NCBI RefSeq assembly: GCF_022760755.1
Contig: NZ_JAIVFP010000001.1
Span: forward strand, 761,501-825,500
Direction: 5' to 3'
Source: Candidatus Rhodoblastus alkanivorans
Lineage (GTDB): Bacteria > Pseudomonadota > Alphaproteobacteria > Rhizobiales > Beijerinckiaceae
Length of the DNA: 64,000 nucleotides
The position numbers and the translations under genes were made by a program. The notes under the pieces were generated by a model. The model was not told where the DNA came from, made no database searches, and worked only from the letters and a program-made list of their open reading frames with translations. Of this stretch, positions 52,943 to 63,329 are shown one piece after another (the first letter of the stretch is position 1; each line of letters opens with the position of its first letter).

Positions 52943-55900
52943 TCAGCTCTTCTTGTTGCGGGCTTCAAGCTCGGCCTTGAGGGCTGCGAGCTTGGCGAAA
53001 GGCGAATCCGGATCGGCCCGCCTTTCGCGCTGCGGCCGTTTTTCGTGCTGGACCGGCCGGTCGCCGTTGCGCTGGTCGTCGCGCCGCTTGCCGTCGAACC
53101 TGCCCTCGAATTTGCCGCCCTCGCGCCTGCCCTCGAAACGCGGCTTGCCGCCCTCGGGCCGGCGCGTGCGCTCCGGGGCCGGGGACGCGCCTTCGGCCGT
53201 CGCGGTTTCGCCGGGCGCGCCCTGCGGACGGCCGGCGAAACCGCGCCCGCCATGGCGACGCGGCTGGCGCTGATCCTGTTCGCGTCGCCGGCCCTGATGC
53301 CGCTGCGGCCGCCAGACCTCGATCATGACCGGCTCGGCGGGGGCGGCTTCCTCGGCAGGAGCGGCTTCTTCAATGGCAGCGGCTTCCTCGTCCGGCGCGG
53401 CCTCTGCGGCGGAAGCCGCTTCGGCGACCGTTGCCGTCTCGCCGGCGGACGCAGACTCGTCGGCCGGCGGGGTTTCCTCGGCGGGGGCCGCCTCGGCTTC
53501 GGGCGCGGCGGCGGCCTCGGCTTCGGGCGCGGGCTCTTGCGGGGCTTCGGCGGGAGATGGAGCTTCGTTCTCGGTCGCCGCCTCTTCCGGGGCCGGCGTC
53601 TCAACCGCCGCCAGCGTTTCGGCGGGCTCTGCTTCGGTTGTCTCGGCTTCGGCGCTTTCAGCCGCTTCCGCCGGCGCGGCTTCCCCGGTCGCCGGCTCGA
53701 TCGGCTCCGTCGGCGGCTTGATCGGCTCGGTCGGCGCCTTGGGCAGCAGCGCGACGGTGATCGCGGGGCCGGGCCGGGCCTCGCTCGCATAGCCCAGCGA
53801 CTTGAGAATGCTCGCGAAACTCTCGCCGGAACAGCCGGCGAGCGAGGTCATGGCCACCGTGACGACAAAACCCTCGCCATCGGCCGCGCCGGGTGGCGGA
53901 TCGCCGGGCGTGACCCCGGGACGATAGGAAATGGCGGGCCGGATCAAATCGGCCAGACGTTCGAGAATATCCACCCGCACCGCGCGCTCGCCGCAGACGC
54001 GAAAACCCGCGGCGCGATAGAGGCCGCGATTGATCGAGGCGTCGGCGGCAAACGACGTGCGGCCCGATGAGGCGAGATGGGCGACCTCGTCAATGCCCTT
54101 CACGGTCTCCAGCCCGCCGTGCTTCAGCGCCCAGAGCTGCGCGGCCAGCGCGCGCGGGGCGGGCTTCAGCAAGGCCGGGAGATAGAGGTGATAGGCGCCG
54201 AAGCGCACGCCGAACTTGCGCAAGGCGGCGCGGCCGTCCTGCGGCAGGGTCTTCATCTCGTCGGCGACGCGCGAGCGCTCCAGCACCCCGAGCGCCTCGC
54301 CGATCTGGAAGGCGACCCCGCGCGCGACGCCCTCCAGGCCGTCGCCGATCTCCAGATCTTCGAGAGCGCCGAGCATTTTCTTCACATGCTGGGCGAGCCA
54401 CAGGTCGAGCCGGTTCTGCGCCATTTCGAGCTGGGCGCCGGAAAGATGCTCGTCGGCGATCAGCCGCAACCGGGGTTTCAGAATATGGTCGCCCGCCGCG
54501 ATCCGTCCGACCGGCTCGCCAAGCCAGCGGATGATCCCGTCATGGGCGAGCACGAAAGCCTCGTCCACCGCCTCGTGCACGCGCCGCGCCCGGGCCTCGA
54601 TCTCGGTGGCGAGAGCTTTTTGCGCCGCCGCGTTCAGGGTCTTCGCCTCCTCGCCCTCGGCCTGGGGGTCGGGCGTGAAGCAGAACCCCTGTAGGGAGCC
54701 GACATGATGACCCTCTACCATGACCTGGCCCGTCGCTGTGACTTCGGCTTCCAACATCGCATTCTCTCTCAGGCGGCGCATCAACACGCTGGCGCGCCGG
54801 TCGACGAATCTCTGGGTCAGACGTGCGTGCAAGGCGTCGGACAGATTGTCCTCTACCTGACGCGCGACGCCCTGCCAATGCTCTGGATCGCTCAACCAGT
54901 CATTCCGGTTGGCGATGAAGGCGCAGGTCCGCACCTGGGCGATGCGCGCCGAAAGGGCGTCGATGTCGCCGTCGGTGCGGTCCACGCTCGCGATCTGGCG
55001 CGCGAACCAGTCGTCGGGGATACGCCCGGCGCGCACGACGAAGCCAAACACCGTCATCGCCAGATCGGCGTGGGCGGCGGGCGACGTCTTTCGATAATCG
55101 GGAATTTGGCAGACGTCCCACAGGCGCGCAACATCGGCGCGGGTCTTGGCGTTGCGCCGAACCGTCTCGTCGCGGGCGGCGGCCTCGAGCGCGACCTGGT
55201 CCTCGGCGACCGGAGCCCGCGAGAGGCCGGGCAAGCCGGGCGTTTCGTCGAGCGAGGCGATCAGCGATTCGATGCTTGAAAAATCCAGTGCGGCGTTGCG
55301 CCATTGCAACAGCGGGACAGGGTCGAAGGCATGCGATTCGATCATCGCCGCCAGTTCCTCATCGAAGGGCGGGCAGCGGCCGCTGGTCCCGAATGTGCCG
55401 TCGCGGGTGTGGCGCCCGGCGCGGCCGGCGATCTGGCCGAATTCGGCCGGATTGAGCCGGCGGTGCTGATAGCCGTCGAATTTGCGGTCGGCGGCGAAGG
55501 CGACGTGATCGACGTCGAGATTGAGGCCCATGCCGATGGCGTCGGTGGCGACGATATAATCGACGTCGCCGTTCTGATAGAGGTCGATCTGGGCGTTGCG
55601 GGTGCGCGGAGACAAAGCGCCGAGCACCACCGCCGCGCCGCCGCGCTGGCGGCGGATCCATTCGGCGATGGCGTAGACGTCTTCCGCGCGAAAACTGACG
55701 ATGGCGCTGCGCCGGGGCAGGCGGGCGATTTTGCGGTCGCCGGCGAAGGTCAGTTGCGAGAGGCGCGGGCGAGAATGGATTCTTACGCCCGGCAGCAGGC
55801 GCTCCAGCGCCTCCTGCATGGTCGCGGCCCCGATCAGCAGGGTTTCTTGCGTACCGCGCCGGTTGAGGATTCGATCGGTGAAAACATGGCCGCGGTCGAA

Positions 55901-56266
55901 ACTCGCGGCGAGCTGGATCTCGTCTATGGCGACGAAGGGCAGTTCGAGGTCGCGCGGCATGGCCTCGACGGTCGAGACCCAATAGCGCGGATTTTTGGGT
56001 TTGATCTTCTCCTCGCCGGTGACGAGCGCGACGGCTTCGGACCCGACCTTGGCGACGACGCGATTATACACCTCGCGCGCCAGCAGGCGCAAAGGCAGGC
56101 CGATCATGCCGCCGGAATGACTGAGCATGCGCTCGATGGCGAAATGGGTCTTGCCGGTGTTGGTCGGGCCGAGAATCGCGGCGACATTCGCCATCGCGGC
56201 CTTTTGGGCGACGTTTCGCGCCGCCTCGGCCGCGCGGGGGGCGGCGAGGGCTCTTGGCGAGTTCAT
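52943..56266 (-). CDS. Large SUV3-like DExH helicase with low-complexity C-terminus
   Basis: An 1107-residue protein. The helicase core (about 20-345) has GPTNTGKTHFAIERMLSH, DEIQ in FVAIDEIQLAASFDRGH, IVATDAIGMGLNLDVDHVAF and EFGQIAGRAGRHTRDGTFG. This resembles mitochondrial SUV3 RNA helicase, whose relatives occur in alphaproteobacteria. A long middle region (about 350-830) includes SLQGFCFTPDPQAEGE. Residues about 855-1000 are Ala/Glu/Pro-rich repeats, and 1000-1107 is Arg/Gly-rich with RREQDQRQPRRHGGRGFAG, a probable RNA-binding tail ending KLAALKAELEARNKKS. It may act in RNA turnover with a degradosome nuclease (inference). Confidence 0.9.
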   Translation of the reverse strand: MNSPRALAAPRAAEAARNVAQKAAMANVAAILGPTNTGKTHFAIERMLSHSGGMIGLPLRLLAREVYNRVVAKVGSEAVALVTGEEKIKPKNPRYWVSTVEAMPRDLELPFVAIDEIQLAASFDRGHVFTDRILNRRGTQETLLIGAATMQEALERLLPGVRIHSRPRLSQLTFAGDRKIARLPRRSAIVSFRAEDVYAIAEWIRRQRGGAAVVLGALSPRTRNAQIDLYQNGDVDYIVATDAIGMGLNLDVDHVAFAADRKFDGYQHRRLNPAEFGQIAGRAGRHTRDGTFGTSGRCPPFDEELAAMIESHAFDPVPLLQWRNAALDFSSIESLIASLDETPGLPGLSRAPVAEDQVALEAAARDETVRRNAKTRADVARLWDVCQIPDYRKTSPAAHADLAMTVFGFVVRAGRIPDDWFARQIASVDRTDGDIDALSARIAQVRTCAFIANRNDWLSDPEHWQGVARQVEDNLSDALHARLTQRFVDRRASVLMRRLRENAMLEAEVTATGQVMVEGHHVGSLQGFCFTPDPQAEGEEAKTLNAAAQKALATEIEARARRVHEAVDEAFVLAHDGIIRWLGEPVGRIAAGDHILKPRLRLIADEHLSGAQLEMAQNRLDLWLAQHVKKMLGALEDLEIGDGLEGVARGVAFQIGEALGVLERSRVADEMKTLPQDGRAALRKFGVRFGAYHLYLPALLKPAPRALAAQLWALKHGGLETVKGIDEVAHLASSGRTSFAADASINRGLYRAAGFRVCGERAVRVDILERLADLIRPAISYRPGVTPGDPPPGAADGEGFVVTVAMTSLAGCSGESFASILKSLGYASEARPGPAITVALLPKAPTEPIKPPTEPIEPATGEAAPAEAAESAEAETTEAEPAETLAAVETPAPEEAATENEAPSPAEAPQEPAPEAEAAAAPEAEAAPAEETPPADESASAGETATVAEAASAAEAAPDEEAAAIEEAAPAEEAAPAEPVMIEVWRPQRHQGRRREQDQRQPRRHGGRGFAGRPQGAPGETATAEGASPAPERTRRPEGGKPRFEGRREGGKFEGRFDGKRRDDQRNGDRPVQHEKRPQRERRADPDSPFAKLAALKAELEARNKKS

Positions 56267-56739
56267 GCCAAAGGCTCCGGATGGGAGCTTCGGCGCGGGC
56301 GAGGGGCGTTGCGGATCGAACCAACCTGCGGCGAAGACATAGCCCCACTTGGGCTTGCGATCCTTAATAAAGGGAATGGCCGCGCGAATTCCATAGAAGA
56401 TTTGCCGGTCGGGGCAAAAAGGACCGCCGCATGGTCTGCCGGCGGCCGCTTGCCGCGAATCTTTACGGCCGTTTCATTCCGGGACGGCGGCGCAAAATAA
56501 TTATCATTTTAAATCAATGTGATGTTTGGCCGCGTGGCGGCCGGCCGTTAAGGAGCCGAACCTTGCGCGAACGAATCGCGCCCGAATCGCTGACCCCGAG
56601 GGAGTCCTTCTTTGTTCGCGCTATATATGGGCGCCAAAGCGGCGACAGGCCCCAGTGTTTGAATCGCCGCGTCGCGCGCGGCGGCGGCGCGGCGAGGCGC
56701 GACGGACTCCTCGGGCGTGTCTTGTCAACCGATTCCGGA
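56267..56739. promoter_or_regulatory. Upstream region of the helicase gene
   Basis: About 470 bases without a convincing gene. The AT-rich stretch near 56490-56525 (AAAATAATTATCATTTTAAA) is the likely helicase promoter area. Open frames on the plus strand here are short and Arg-rich and look spurious. Confidence 0.35.
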
Positions 56740-57552
56740 TCAGGGCGCGAAGCGCAGCTCCGAGGCTTCGATGACCGCGGTCCCGGCCATGGTCATCAGC
56801 GAGACGCGATAGGGAACAACCAGCGGCATATGGGGAACGGGCGCGAGCCAGATGTTCATGTCCTTGTTGTTAGCCATGAACTGGGTCGACTTGTTGTCCG
56901 GCTTGTGGCCGGCGATCGGGATATAGCGCGCGGCGCAGACCGTCACGGGCCCGGAATAGCCGCGCGTGCTGATTTCCTTCACCTCGACATAGGAGAGGGC
57001 GATGTCGAAGCGGGTATAGCCGTCGAACACGGGAACGCGGCGGTTGCAGGCGGCCGGGCCGACGGCGCTTTCGCCTGCCGGCGCCGGCATGATGAAGGCC
57101 GAGAGCGGGTCAATGATATTGTGCTTGCTCGCTTCGGTCAGCGGCACCCGGTCGGGATTGTTTTCGTCGTACCAGGGCGGCGAATATTGAATCTGGCGCA
57201 CGGCGCGTTCGCTCATCGCCATGCGCAGGGTGCGGGTCTCGCGCGAATTGGAGGCGATGGTGGCGTAGCCCGAGGGGGACAATTCGCCATCCTGATAGCT
57301 GCCCGAGGAAGCCAGCGCCATGCGCAGGCTGGCGATCCACGCGGCGACGCCGGTGAGCCGCACATTGAGGGCGACCTTGTAATGGCTCTGCGCAACGTAA
57401 GCGTTGGCGACGGCGACGCCGATCGGCACGCCGATCAGCGAGACGCGATAATTCGCGTGCATGGTCTCGGACATGGCCGTCCCGCCGGCCGGCGCTGCGG
57501 CCGCAAGCGTCGCGCCGAAAAGGGCGAGGCTGCGGGAAACGAAACCTTTCAT
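56740..57552 (-). CDS. Exported DUF3108-family protein
   Basis: A 270-residue protein with a signal peptide (about 1-27, LALFGATLAAAAPAGG). ANYRVSLIGVPIGVAVANAY, GYATIASNSRETRTLRMAMS, IIDPLSAFIMPAP and CNRRVPVFDGYTRFDIALSY resemble the DUF3108 beta-rich fold. VPYRVSLMTMAGTAVIEASE closes it. This family is common in alphaproteobacteria and has no proven function; relatives lie near outer-membrane biogenesis genes. ATG 57552 is used because the signal peptide begins there; the ribosome site is weak. Confidence 0.75.
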   Translation of the reverse strand: MKGFVSRSLALFGATLAAAAPAGGTAMSETMHANYRVSLIGVPIGVAVANAYVAQSHYKVALNVRLTGVAAWIASLRMALASSGSYQDGELSPSGYATIASNSRETRTLRMAMSERAVRQIQYSPPWYDENNPDRVPLTEASKHNIIDPLSAFIMPAPAGESAVGPAACNRRVPVFDGYTRFDIALSYVEVKEISTRGYSGPVTVCAARYIPIAGHKPDNKSTQFMANNKDMNIWLAPVPHMPLVVPYRVSLMTMAGTAVIEASELRFAP

Positions 57553-57863
57553 GGGAGCAGCTCTTGAGACTGGACAGATTTGCGCCGGTCGCGCCGCCGC
57601 GGGGAGCGGACAGCCGGCGCGCCGAAGTGATTCGTTGCAAATGGCGCCAGAATATAATGGCGAGGCCGTGACGCCGACAAATGTCTTGCCCGCGATTTCC
57701 CACCCTTTTCGAAATTGCATAAAGCCGGCCCAAGCCTCTTGCCGCGATCCTTCGGCGCCGCTATAAGGCGGGCCTCTGGAGCGGCGCGCGAAAAGTGGAC
57801 CCGGTTTTTCGCAAAAAACGCCGCGAAGATTCCAGAATGCGGCGGGGCTCCCCGCAGCAAAAG
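57553..57863. repeat. Gap with a rhizobial-type GCGAAAA...TTTTCGC repeat
   Basis: About 310 bases between the DUF3108 gene and the tRNA. At 57788-57812, GCGAAAA and TTTTCGC flank GTGGACCCGG. This is the core of a short extragenic repeat seen widely in Hyphomicrobiales. The rest shows no gene. A promoter for the tRNA should lie just before 57864. Confidence 0.55.
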
Positions 57864-57940
57864 TCGGAGTGTAGCGCAGCCTGGTAGCGCACCTCGTTCG
57901 GGACGAGGGGGTCGGAGGTTCGAATCCTCTCACTCCGACC
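57864..57940 (+). tRNA. tRNA-Pro (anticodon CGG)
   Basis: A complete 77-base cloverleaf. The acceptor stem CGGAGTG (57864-57870) pairs with CACTCCG (57930-57936); discriminator A and an encoded CCA follow. D-arm GCGCAGCCTGGTAGCGC and TPsiC arm GGAGGTTCGAATCCTCT are standard. The anticodon stem CCTCG/CGAGG holds loop TTCGGGA, giving anticodon CGG, which reads CCG. Confidence 0.97.
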
Positions 57941-58246
57941 ATTTTTCGTCGTTCAGATTCGTGATGTTCGAATTCGCGAGCGGAGCGGCGGAAAGCGCCG
58001 GTTTCGGGCCGTTTCCGCCTTTTCCGGCCTTGACCTTTCGGGTCCGCTCGCTTATACACGCGCCTCCATGAACCGTCTGACGCGGAATGCGAGTTCCTGC
58101 GGTGTCGGGTCGTTTGCAATGGCGCGAGCCATTCTTTGCGACGGGCGAGGCGGCGGTTTCACGAATTTCGGCCGAAAGGCTTATCAATTCCGGCGCGAGC
58201 CGGCTTCGCCTGTTGCCGGCGAATATACGAGTCGAAAGGAAGTTCC

Positions 58247-58546
58247 ATGTCCCGCCGTTGCGAATTGACCGGCAAGGCCGTCCAGACGGGCAATCTCGTC
58301 AGCCACTCCAACCACAAGACCCGCACGCGGTTCCTGCCGAACCTCGTCAATGTCTCGCTGATCTCGGATTCGCTCAAGCGTTCGGTGCGCCTGCGCGTCG
58401 CCGCCGCCGCCCTGCGCTCGGTCGAGCATCGCGGCGGCCTCGACGCTTTCCTGCTCAAGGCCCGCGACGCCGAGCTGTCGGCCGGCGCCTTGAAGCTCAA
58501 GCGCGAAATCGCCAAAAAAGCTGCGGAAGTTCAGGCGACCGCCTGA
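58247..58546 (+). CDS. rpmB: 50S ribosomal protein L28
   Basis: A 99-residue ribosomal protein. It begins [20 protein letters not shown], followed by [16 protein letters not shown] and the basic segment [20 protein letters not shown]. Alphaproteobacterial L28 is about this length, longer than in E. coli. AAAGGA 7 bases before ATG 58247 supports the start. A strong hairpin terminator follows. Confidence 0.97.
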   Translation: MSRRCELTGKAVQTGNLVSHSNHKTRTRFLPNLVNVSLISDSLKRSVRLRVAAAALRSVEHRGGLDAFLLKARDAELSAGALKLKREIAKKAAEVQATA

Positions 58547-58583
58547 GCCTTTCCATCAGCGCACTTTCCCATCAGCGCAAAAG

Positions 58584-58611
58584 AAAAAGGCGGGCCAAGG
58601 CCCGCCTTTTT
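58584..58611. terminator. Bidirectional hairpin terminator between rpmB and the transpeptidase gene
   Basis: GGCGGGCC (58589-58596) pairs with GGCCCGCC (58599-58606). The stem is flanked by AAAAA on the left and TTTTT on the right, giving a U-run in both directions. It lies between convergent genes. Confidence 0.9.
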
Positions 58612-58629
58612 CTTTTCGCGACTTTGCGT

Positions 58630-59340
58630 TTACAGCACGTCTACCGGCGCGCCGACATGGACCCGGTTATAGAGGTCGATGACGTCGTCGTTCATCATCC
58701 TTATGCAGCCGGAGGAGACGTTCTGGCCGATCGTCCAGGGCTGATTGGTGCCGTGGATGCGATACATCGATGAGCCGAGATAGAGCGCGCGGGCGCCGAG
58801 CGGATTGTCCGGCCCCCCGTCCATATGGCGAGGCAGATCGGGCCGGCGCTTGAGCATGTCGGCCGGCGGCGTCCAGCCCGGCCATTCCGCCTTGCGGGTG
58901 ATGGTCTTGTATCCGGACCACGTGAATCCGGGGCGCCCGACCCCGATGCCATAGCGAATGGCGTGCCCCGGGGTGGTGACGAGATAAAGATAATGGTTCG
59001 GCGTGTCGATGACGATCGAGCCGACCTTGTGACCGGCGGGATAATCGATCTCGCGGCGGGTGAATTCGGGGGAAACTTCGCGGCTCGGCTGGACCGGCGA
59101 AAGCGACGCCTGCATGTCGCTTGACGGGACATGGTTCACCAGCACGCCCGAAGGGGCGTAAGTGGTCGGCCGGGCATAGGCCATGACTCGGGGCTGGACC
59201 GCGCGCGGCGCCATCTTGCCGCCAGTGACGAGAAATTCAATAAAACCGCCGCCGAGGTTTCCGGCCTGAGCCGGCGCCGGCGGCGCAAGACAAAGGGCGA
59301 GGCCGCAGACGGCGGCGCTTGAAAAAAAATGCGGCTTCAC
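58630..59340 (-). CDS. L,D-transpeptidase (YkuD domain)
   Basis: A 236-residue periplasmic enzyme that makes 3-3 peptidoglycan cross-links or attaches proteins. A signal peptide (cleavage near APAQA) comes first. The YkuD domain (about 105-236) has GSIVIDTPNHYLYLV, and its active site is YRIHGTNQPWTIG followed by NVSSGCIRMMNDDVIDLY with the catalytic Cys. SSGC instead of SHGC is a normal variant. The GTG start at 59340 has GGGAGC about 8 bases upstream. A long Pro/Arg/Tyr spacer precedes the domain. Confidence 0.93.
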   Translation of the reverse strand: MKPHFFSSAAVCGLALCLAPPAPAQAGNLGGGFIEFLVTGGKMAPRAVQPRVMAYARPTTYAPSGVLVNHVPSSDMQASLSPVQPSREVSPEFTRREIDYPAGHKVGSIVIDTPNHYLYLVTTPGHAIRYGIGVGRPGFTWSGYKTITRKAEWPGWTPPADMLKRRPDLPRHMDGGPDNPLGARALYLGSSMYRIHGTNQPWTIGQNVSSGCIRMMNDDVIDLYNRVHVGAPVDVL

Positions 59341-59419
59341 GGCGATCGCTCCCGGACTTGGTTCCGGGGTCCATTATAATACTTGGCATTTTATCGGAAA
59401 GATTTGCTTGTTGTTGTGG

Positions 59420-60895
59420 TTATCCAAGTCGTAATGGTAAAAAAATCTTGAAGATGCCGCCCTTGCGGCTCAGGCGCGCGATCAGCGGCGCGATTTTTTC
59501 GACGAAAGCGCTGCGCAATCCGGCGACGTCGAACGAGGCGACGATCAGGACATAGAACGAGCCGGCGAAAAACATCTGGGTCAGCATCAGGAGCAGGCCG
59601 GGGCGCAGAGAACGCATCGGGCCGGCGAGCGCCGCCATGCCGGCGCAGGCGACGAGAGTCAAAGCGAGGTCGCGAACGCGCGGCCATTGCGGGGCGTTGG
59701 CCTGGGCGAAGCCGATCAGTACGACGAGACCAACGGCGAAAGCGAGGCTTTGCGCGAGCGCGAGACTCGAGGCGTCGCTTCCGCGCGGCAGGACCAGGAT
59801 GAACAATGGATCGGCGATACAGGCGGCGAGAGCGGCGGCGATCATCGGCAGGGTCTTGCGGGCGATCTGGAAAATGGCGTTGATCGCGAATTGCGCCATG
59901 CCGATGGAGAACAGGCCGGGCAGCATCAGGCCGAGGAAATGGGCGAAGGGGCCGCGAAAGGCCTGCGGCACGATCAGAACCTCGATCGAGGGCAGGACGA
60001 TCCAGATGCCGACGCAGGCGGGCGCGAGGACGGCGAAGACAATGGCGATATTGCGCGCGACCTGGCCTTTCGCGGTCTCGACGCCATGGATGTCATGGGC
60101 GCGCACCGCGATCTGGAACAGCAGAACGTCGAGCGCGGAGCCGATCGCCATGACCGCGCGCTGGCCGAGATCATAGGCGAGCGCGAAGCGCCCGGTCTCG
60201 GCGAAGCCGAAAAGCTGGGCGGCGAGATCGCGATTGGCGAGCGGAATGAGCTGGTACAGCACCACCGCGGCGACAATCGGCGCGGCATAGCCGGCGTAAT
60301 GGCGCGCGAGCTGGGGGTCGGATCGCTTCAGCCTGACGCCCCGATCGCCGAGCGCCGAGCGCCAGATCAGCAGCGAGCCGAGCAGGCTGGTCATGCCGCC
60401 GACGAGCGCGGCCTTGGCCGAGCCGGTCGCCCAGGCTGCGCCGGTCGTCACGACCATGGCCAGCAGATTCTTGGTCACGATCACCCGAATGTAGAGCCGG
60501 TCGTCAAAACGGGCGCGCACCAAGGCGGTCTGGTAGTCGAACAGGCCATTGGCGATCGAGGCGGCGCTGGCCAGGGCGAAAAGGTCGCGCGGCAAAGCGA
60601 ATTGGGGCCCGAGAAAGGCGAATGCCAGCGCGACAGGGGCGAAGAGCACAGCGCCCCAGGAGAAGGCCGCGTCGAGCGTGGCGCGGATTTTCGGCGCCTC
60701 GCGCCGGGTCCGCTCGGAATAGAAGCGGACGGCGCTCTGCCTTATCCATTCGAAAGCGAGCGTCTGGCCGAAGGTCATCACCGCGACGGCCAGCGCGAAC
60801 TTGCCATATTCCTCCGGCCCGAGGAATCTGGCGACGATCAGCCCGACGATCAGATTGAAGATCGTATTGACCAAAAACGTCAGGACGACGCTCAT
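59420..60895 (-). CDS. Wzx-like polysaccharide flippase
   Basis: A 491-residue membrane protein with about twelve to fourteen hydrophobic helices. LVGLIVARFLGPEEYGKFAL at the N-terminus is the hallmark of the MATE/MVF oligosaccharide flippase family (RfbX/Wzx). AAPIVAAVVLYQLIPLANRD and LMLPGLFSIGMAQFAINAIF also fit. It would flip lipid-linked glycan across the inner membrane. It stands alone 40 kb from the ABC-export island, so it may serve another glycan. ATG 60895 has AGGA eight bases upstream. Confidence 0.85.
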   Translation of the reverse strand: MSVVLTFLVNTIFNLIVGLIVARFLGPEEYGKFALAVAVMTFGQTLAFEWIRQSAVRFYSERTRREAPKIRATLDAAFSWGAVLFAPVALAFAFLGPQFALPRDLFALASAASIANGLFDYQTALVRARFDDRLYIRVIVTKNLLAMVVTTGAAWATGSAKAALVGGMTSLLGSLLIWRSALGDRGVRLKRSDPQLARHYAGYAAPIVAAVVLYQLIPLANRDLAAQLFGFAETGRFALAYDLGQRAVMAIGSALDVLLFQIAVRAHDIHGVETAKGQVARNIAIVFAVLAPACVGIWIVLPSIEVLIVPQAFRGPFAHFLGLMLPGLFSIGMAQFAINAIFQIARKTLPMIAAALAACIADPLFILVLPRGSDASSLALAQSLAFAVGLVVLIGFAQANAPQWPRVRDLALTLVACAGMAALAGPMRSLRPGLLLMLTQMFFAGSFYVLIVASFDVAGLRSAFVEKIAPLIARLSRKGGIFKIFLPLRLG

Positions 60896-61037
60896 TCCGA
60901 AAGTCCTGTCCGGCTGTCCGGGATGTCGGCGGACGCAGTCATGAGCGCAAACTAGCCCCTTGTCGATAAGAAAGTCTTTTCCCTTCCGGTCCAGGTCGCC
61001 GGCCGTTTACCGCGACGGAATTCGCGGTTTTCCGCGC

Positions 61038-61068
61038 CTTGACACGCCTGAAACGCGGCCCTATTTAC
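61038..61068 (+). promoter_or_regulatory. Heat-shock-type promoter of groESL
   Basis: CTTGACA begins at 61038 and CCTATTTA-like sequence (TATTTA at 61062-61067) follows with a 17-base spacer from TTGACA. This fits the alphaproteobacterial RpoH consensus (CTTG near -35 and CCTATNT near -10) and would also be read as a vegetative promoter. The position just before the CIRCE element suits a groESL transcript start near 61074. Confidence 0.75.
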
Positions 61069-61079
61069 TCGGCAGCCGG

Positions 61080-61106
61080 CTGGCACTCCTTGAATGAGAG
61101 TGCTAG
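61080..61106 (+). promoter_or_regulatory. CIRCE element, HrcA operator
   Basis: CTGGCACTC, nine bases, GAGTGCTAG: an inverted repeat matching the CIRCE consensus TTAGCACTC-N9-GAGTGCTAA at all but the outermost positions. HrcA repressor binds here. Together with the adjacent RpoH-like promoter, it indicates dual control of groESL. Confidence 0.93.
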
Positions 61107-61170
61107 CAGGCGCTCTCATTCTCGCCCCGGCCCTCCCAGGCCGCGCCGGCGCCAACTTTAGGATAGTCCC

Positions 61171-61458
61171 ATGGCCTTCCGTCCCCTCCATGACCGCGTC
61201 GTCGTCAAGCGTCTCGACAGCGAAGAAAAAACCAAGGGCGGCATCATCATTCCCGACACCGCCAAGGAAAAGCCCCAAGAGGGCGAAATCGTCGCCGTCG
61301 GCCCCGGCGCCCGCGACGAAGCCGGCAAGCTCGTCCCGCTCGACGTCAAGGCGGGCGACCGCGTGCTGTTCGGCAAGTGGTCCGGCACTGAAGTCAAGAT
61401 CGACGGCGAAGACCTGTTGATCATGAAGGAATCCGACATTCTCGGCGTGGTCGCCTGA
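61171..61458 (+). CDS. groES: Co-chaperonin GroES
   Basis: A 95-residue Hsp10. [20 protein letters not shown] opens the fold. The mobile loop [18 protein letters not shown] contacts GroEL, and [19 protein letters not shown] closes it. It lies 65 bases downstream of the CIRCE element and 36 bases before groEL. Confidence 0.98.
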   Translation: MAFRPLHDRVVVKRLDSEEKTKGGIIIPDTAKEKPQEGEIVAVGPGARDEAGKLVPLDVKAGDRVLFGKWSGTEVKIDGEDLLIMKESDILGVVA

Positions 61459-61491
61459 ACCACGCGCTCGTTTCATCCCATAGGAGCTTGA

Positions 61492-63132
<1,641 letters not shown>

Positions 63133-63161
63133 CCTAAATTCTCTTTGCCCTACCCAATGAG

Positions 63162-63187
63162 AAGGCCGCCCCCGGGCGGCCTTTTCT
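63162..63187 (+). terminator. Rho-independent terminator after groEL
   Basis: AAGGCCGCC (63162-63170) pairs with GGCGGCCTT (63175-63183) around CCCG, followed by TTCTTT. It is 30 bases after the groEL stop. Confidence 0.92.
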
Positions 63188-63208
63188 TTGAGCGCATCCT
63201 AGACATTA

Positions 63209-63226
63209 GTCATGCCAGGACATGAC
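63209..63226. promoter_or_regulatory. Inverted repeat upstream of the IHF-like gene
   Basis: GTCATG (63209-63214) and CATGAC (63221-63226) are perfect 6-bp arms around a 6-base spacer. The site is about 100 bases before the IHF-like start, next to an AT-rich stretch (63265-63295) likely to hold the promoter. It is a candidate operator only. Confidence 0.4.
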
Positions 63227-63329
63227 GATAGCCACTTTCGCGCAACCGATGGAGGTCATAACCGTCATTATATTGCTTGATTTGCATTTAAGGGGAATGG
63301 CGAAGTCGCCGCCCGAGCCGGAGGGCCTG

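Noticed and set aside
53323-53792. Ser/Ala-rich 155-residue frames on both strands within the helicase tail
   Set aside because: They are shadows of the Ala/Glu/Pro low-complexity region; no start signals or motifs.
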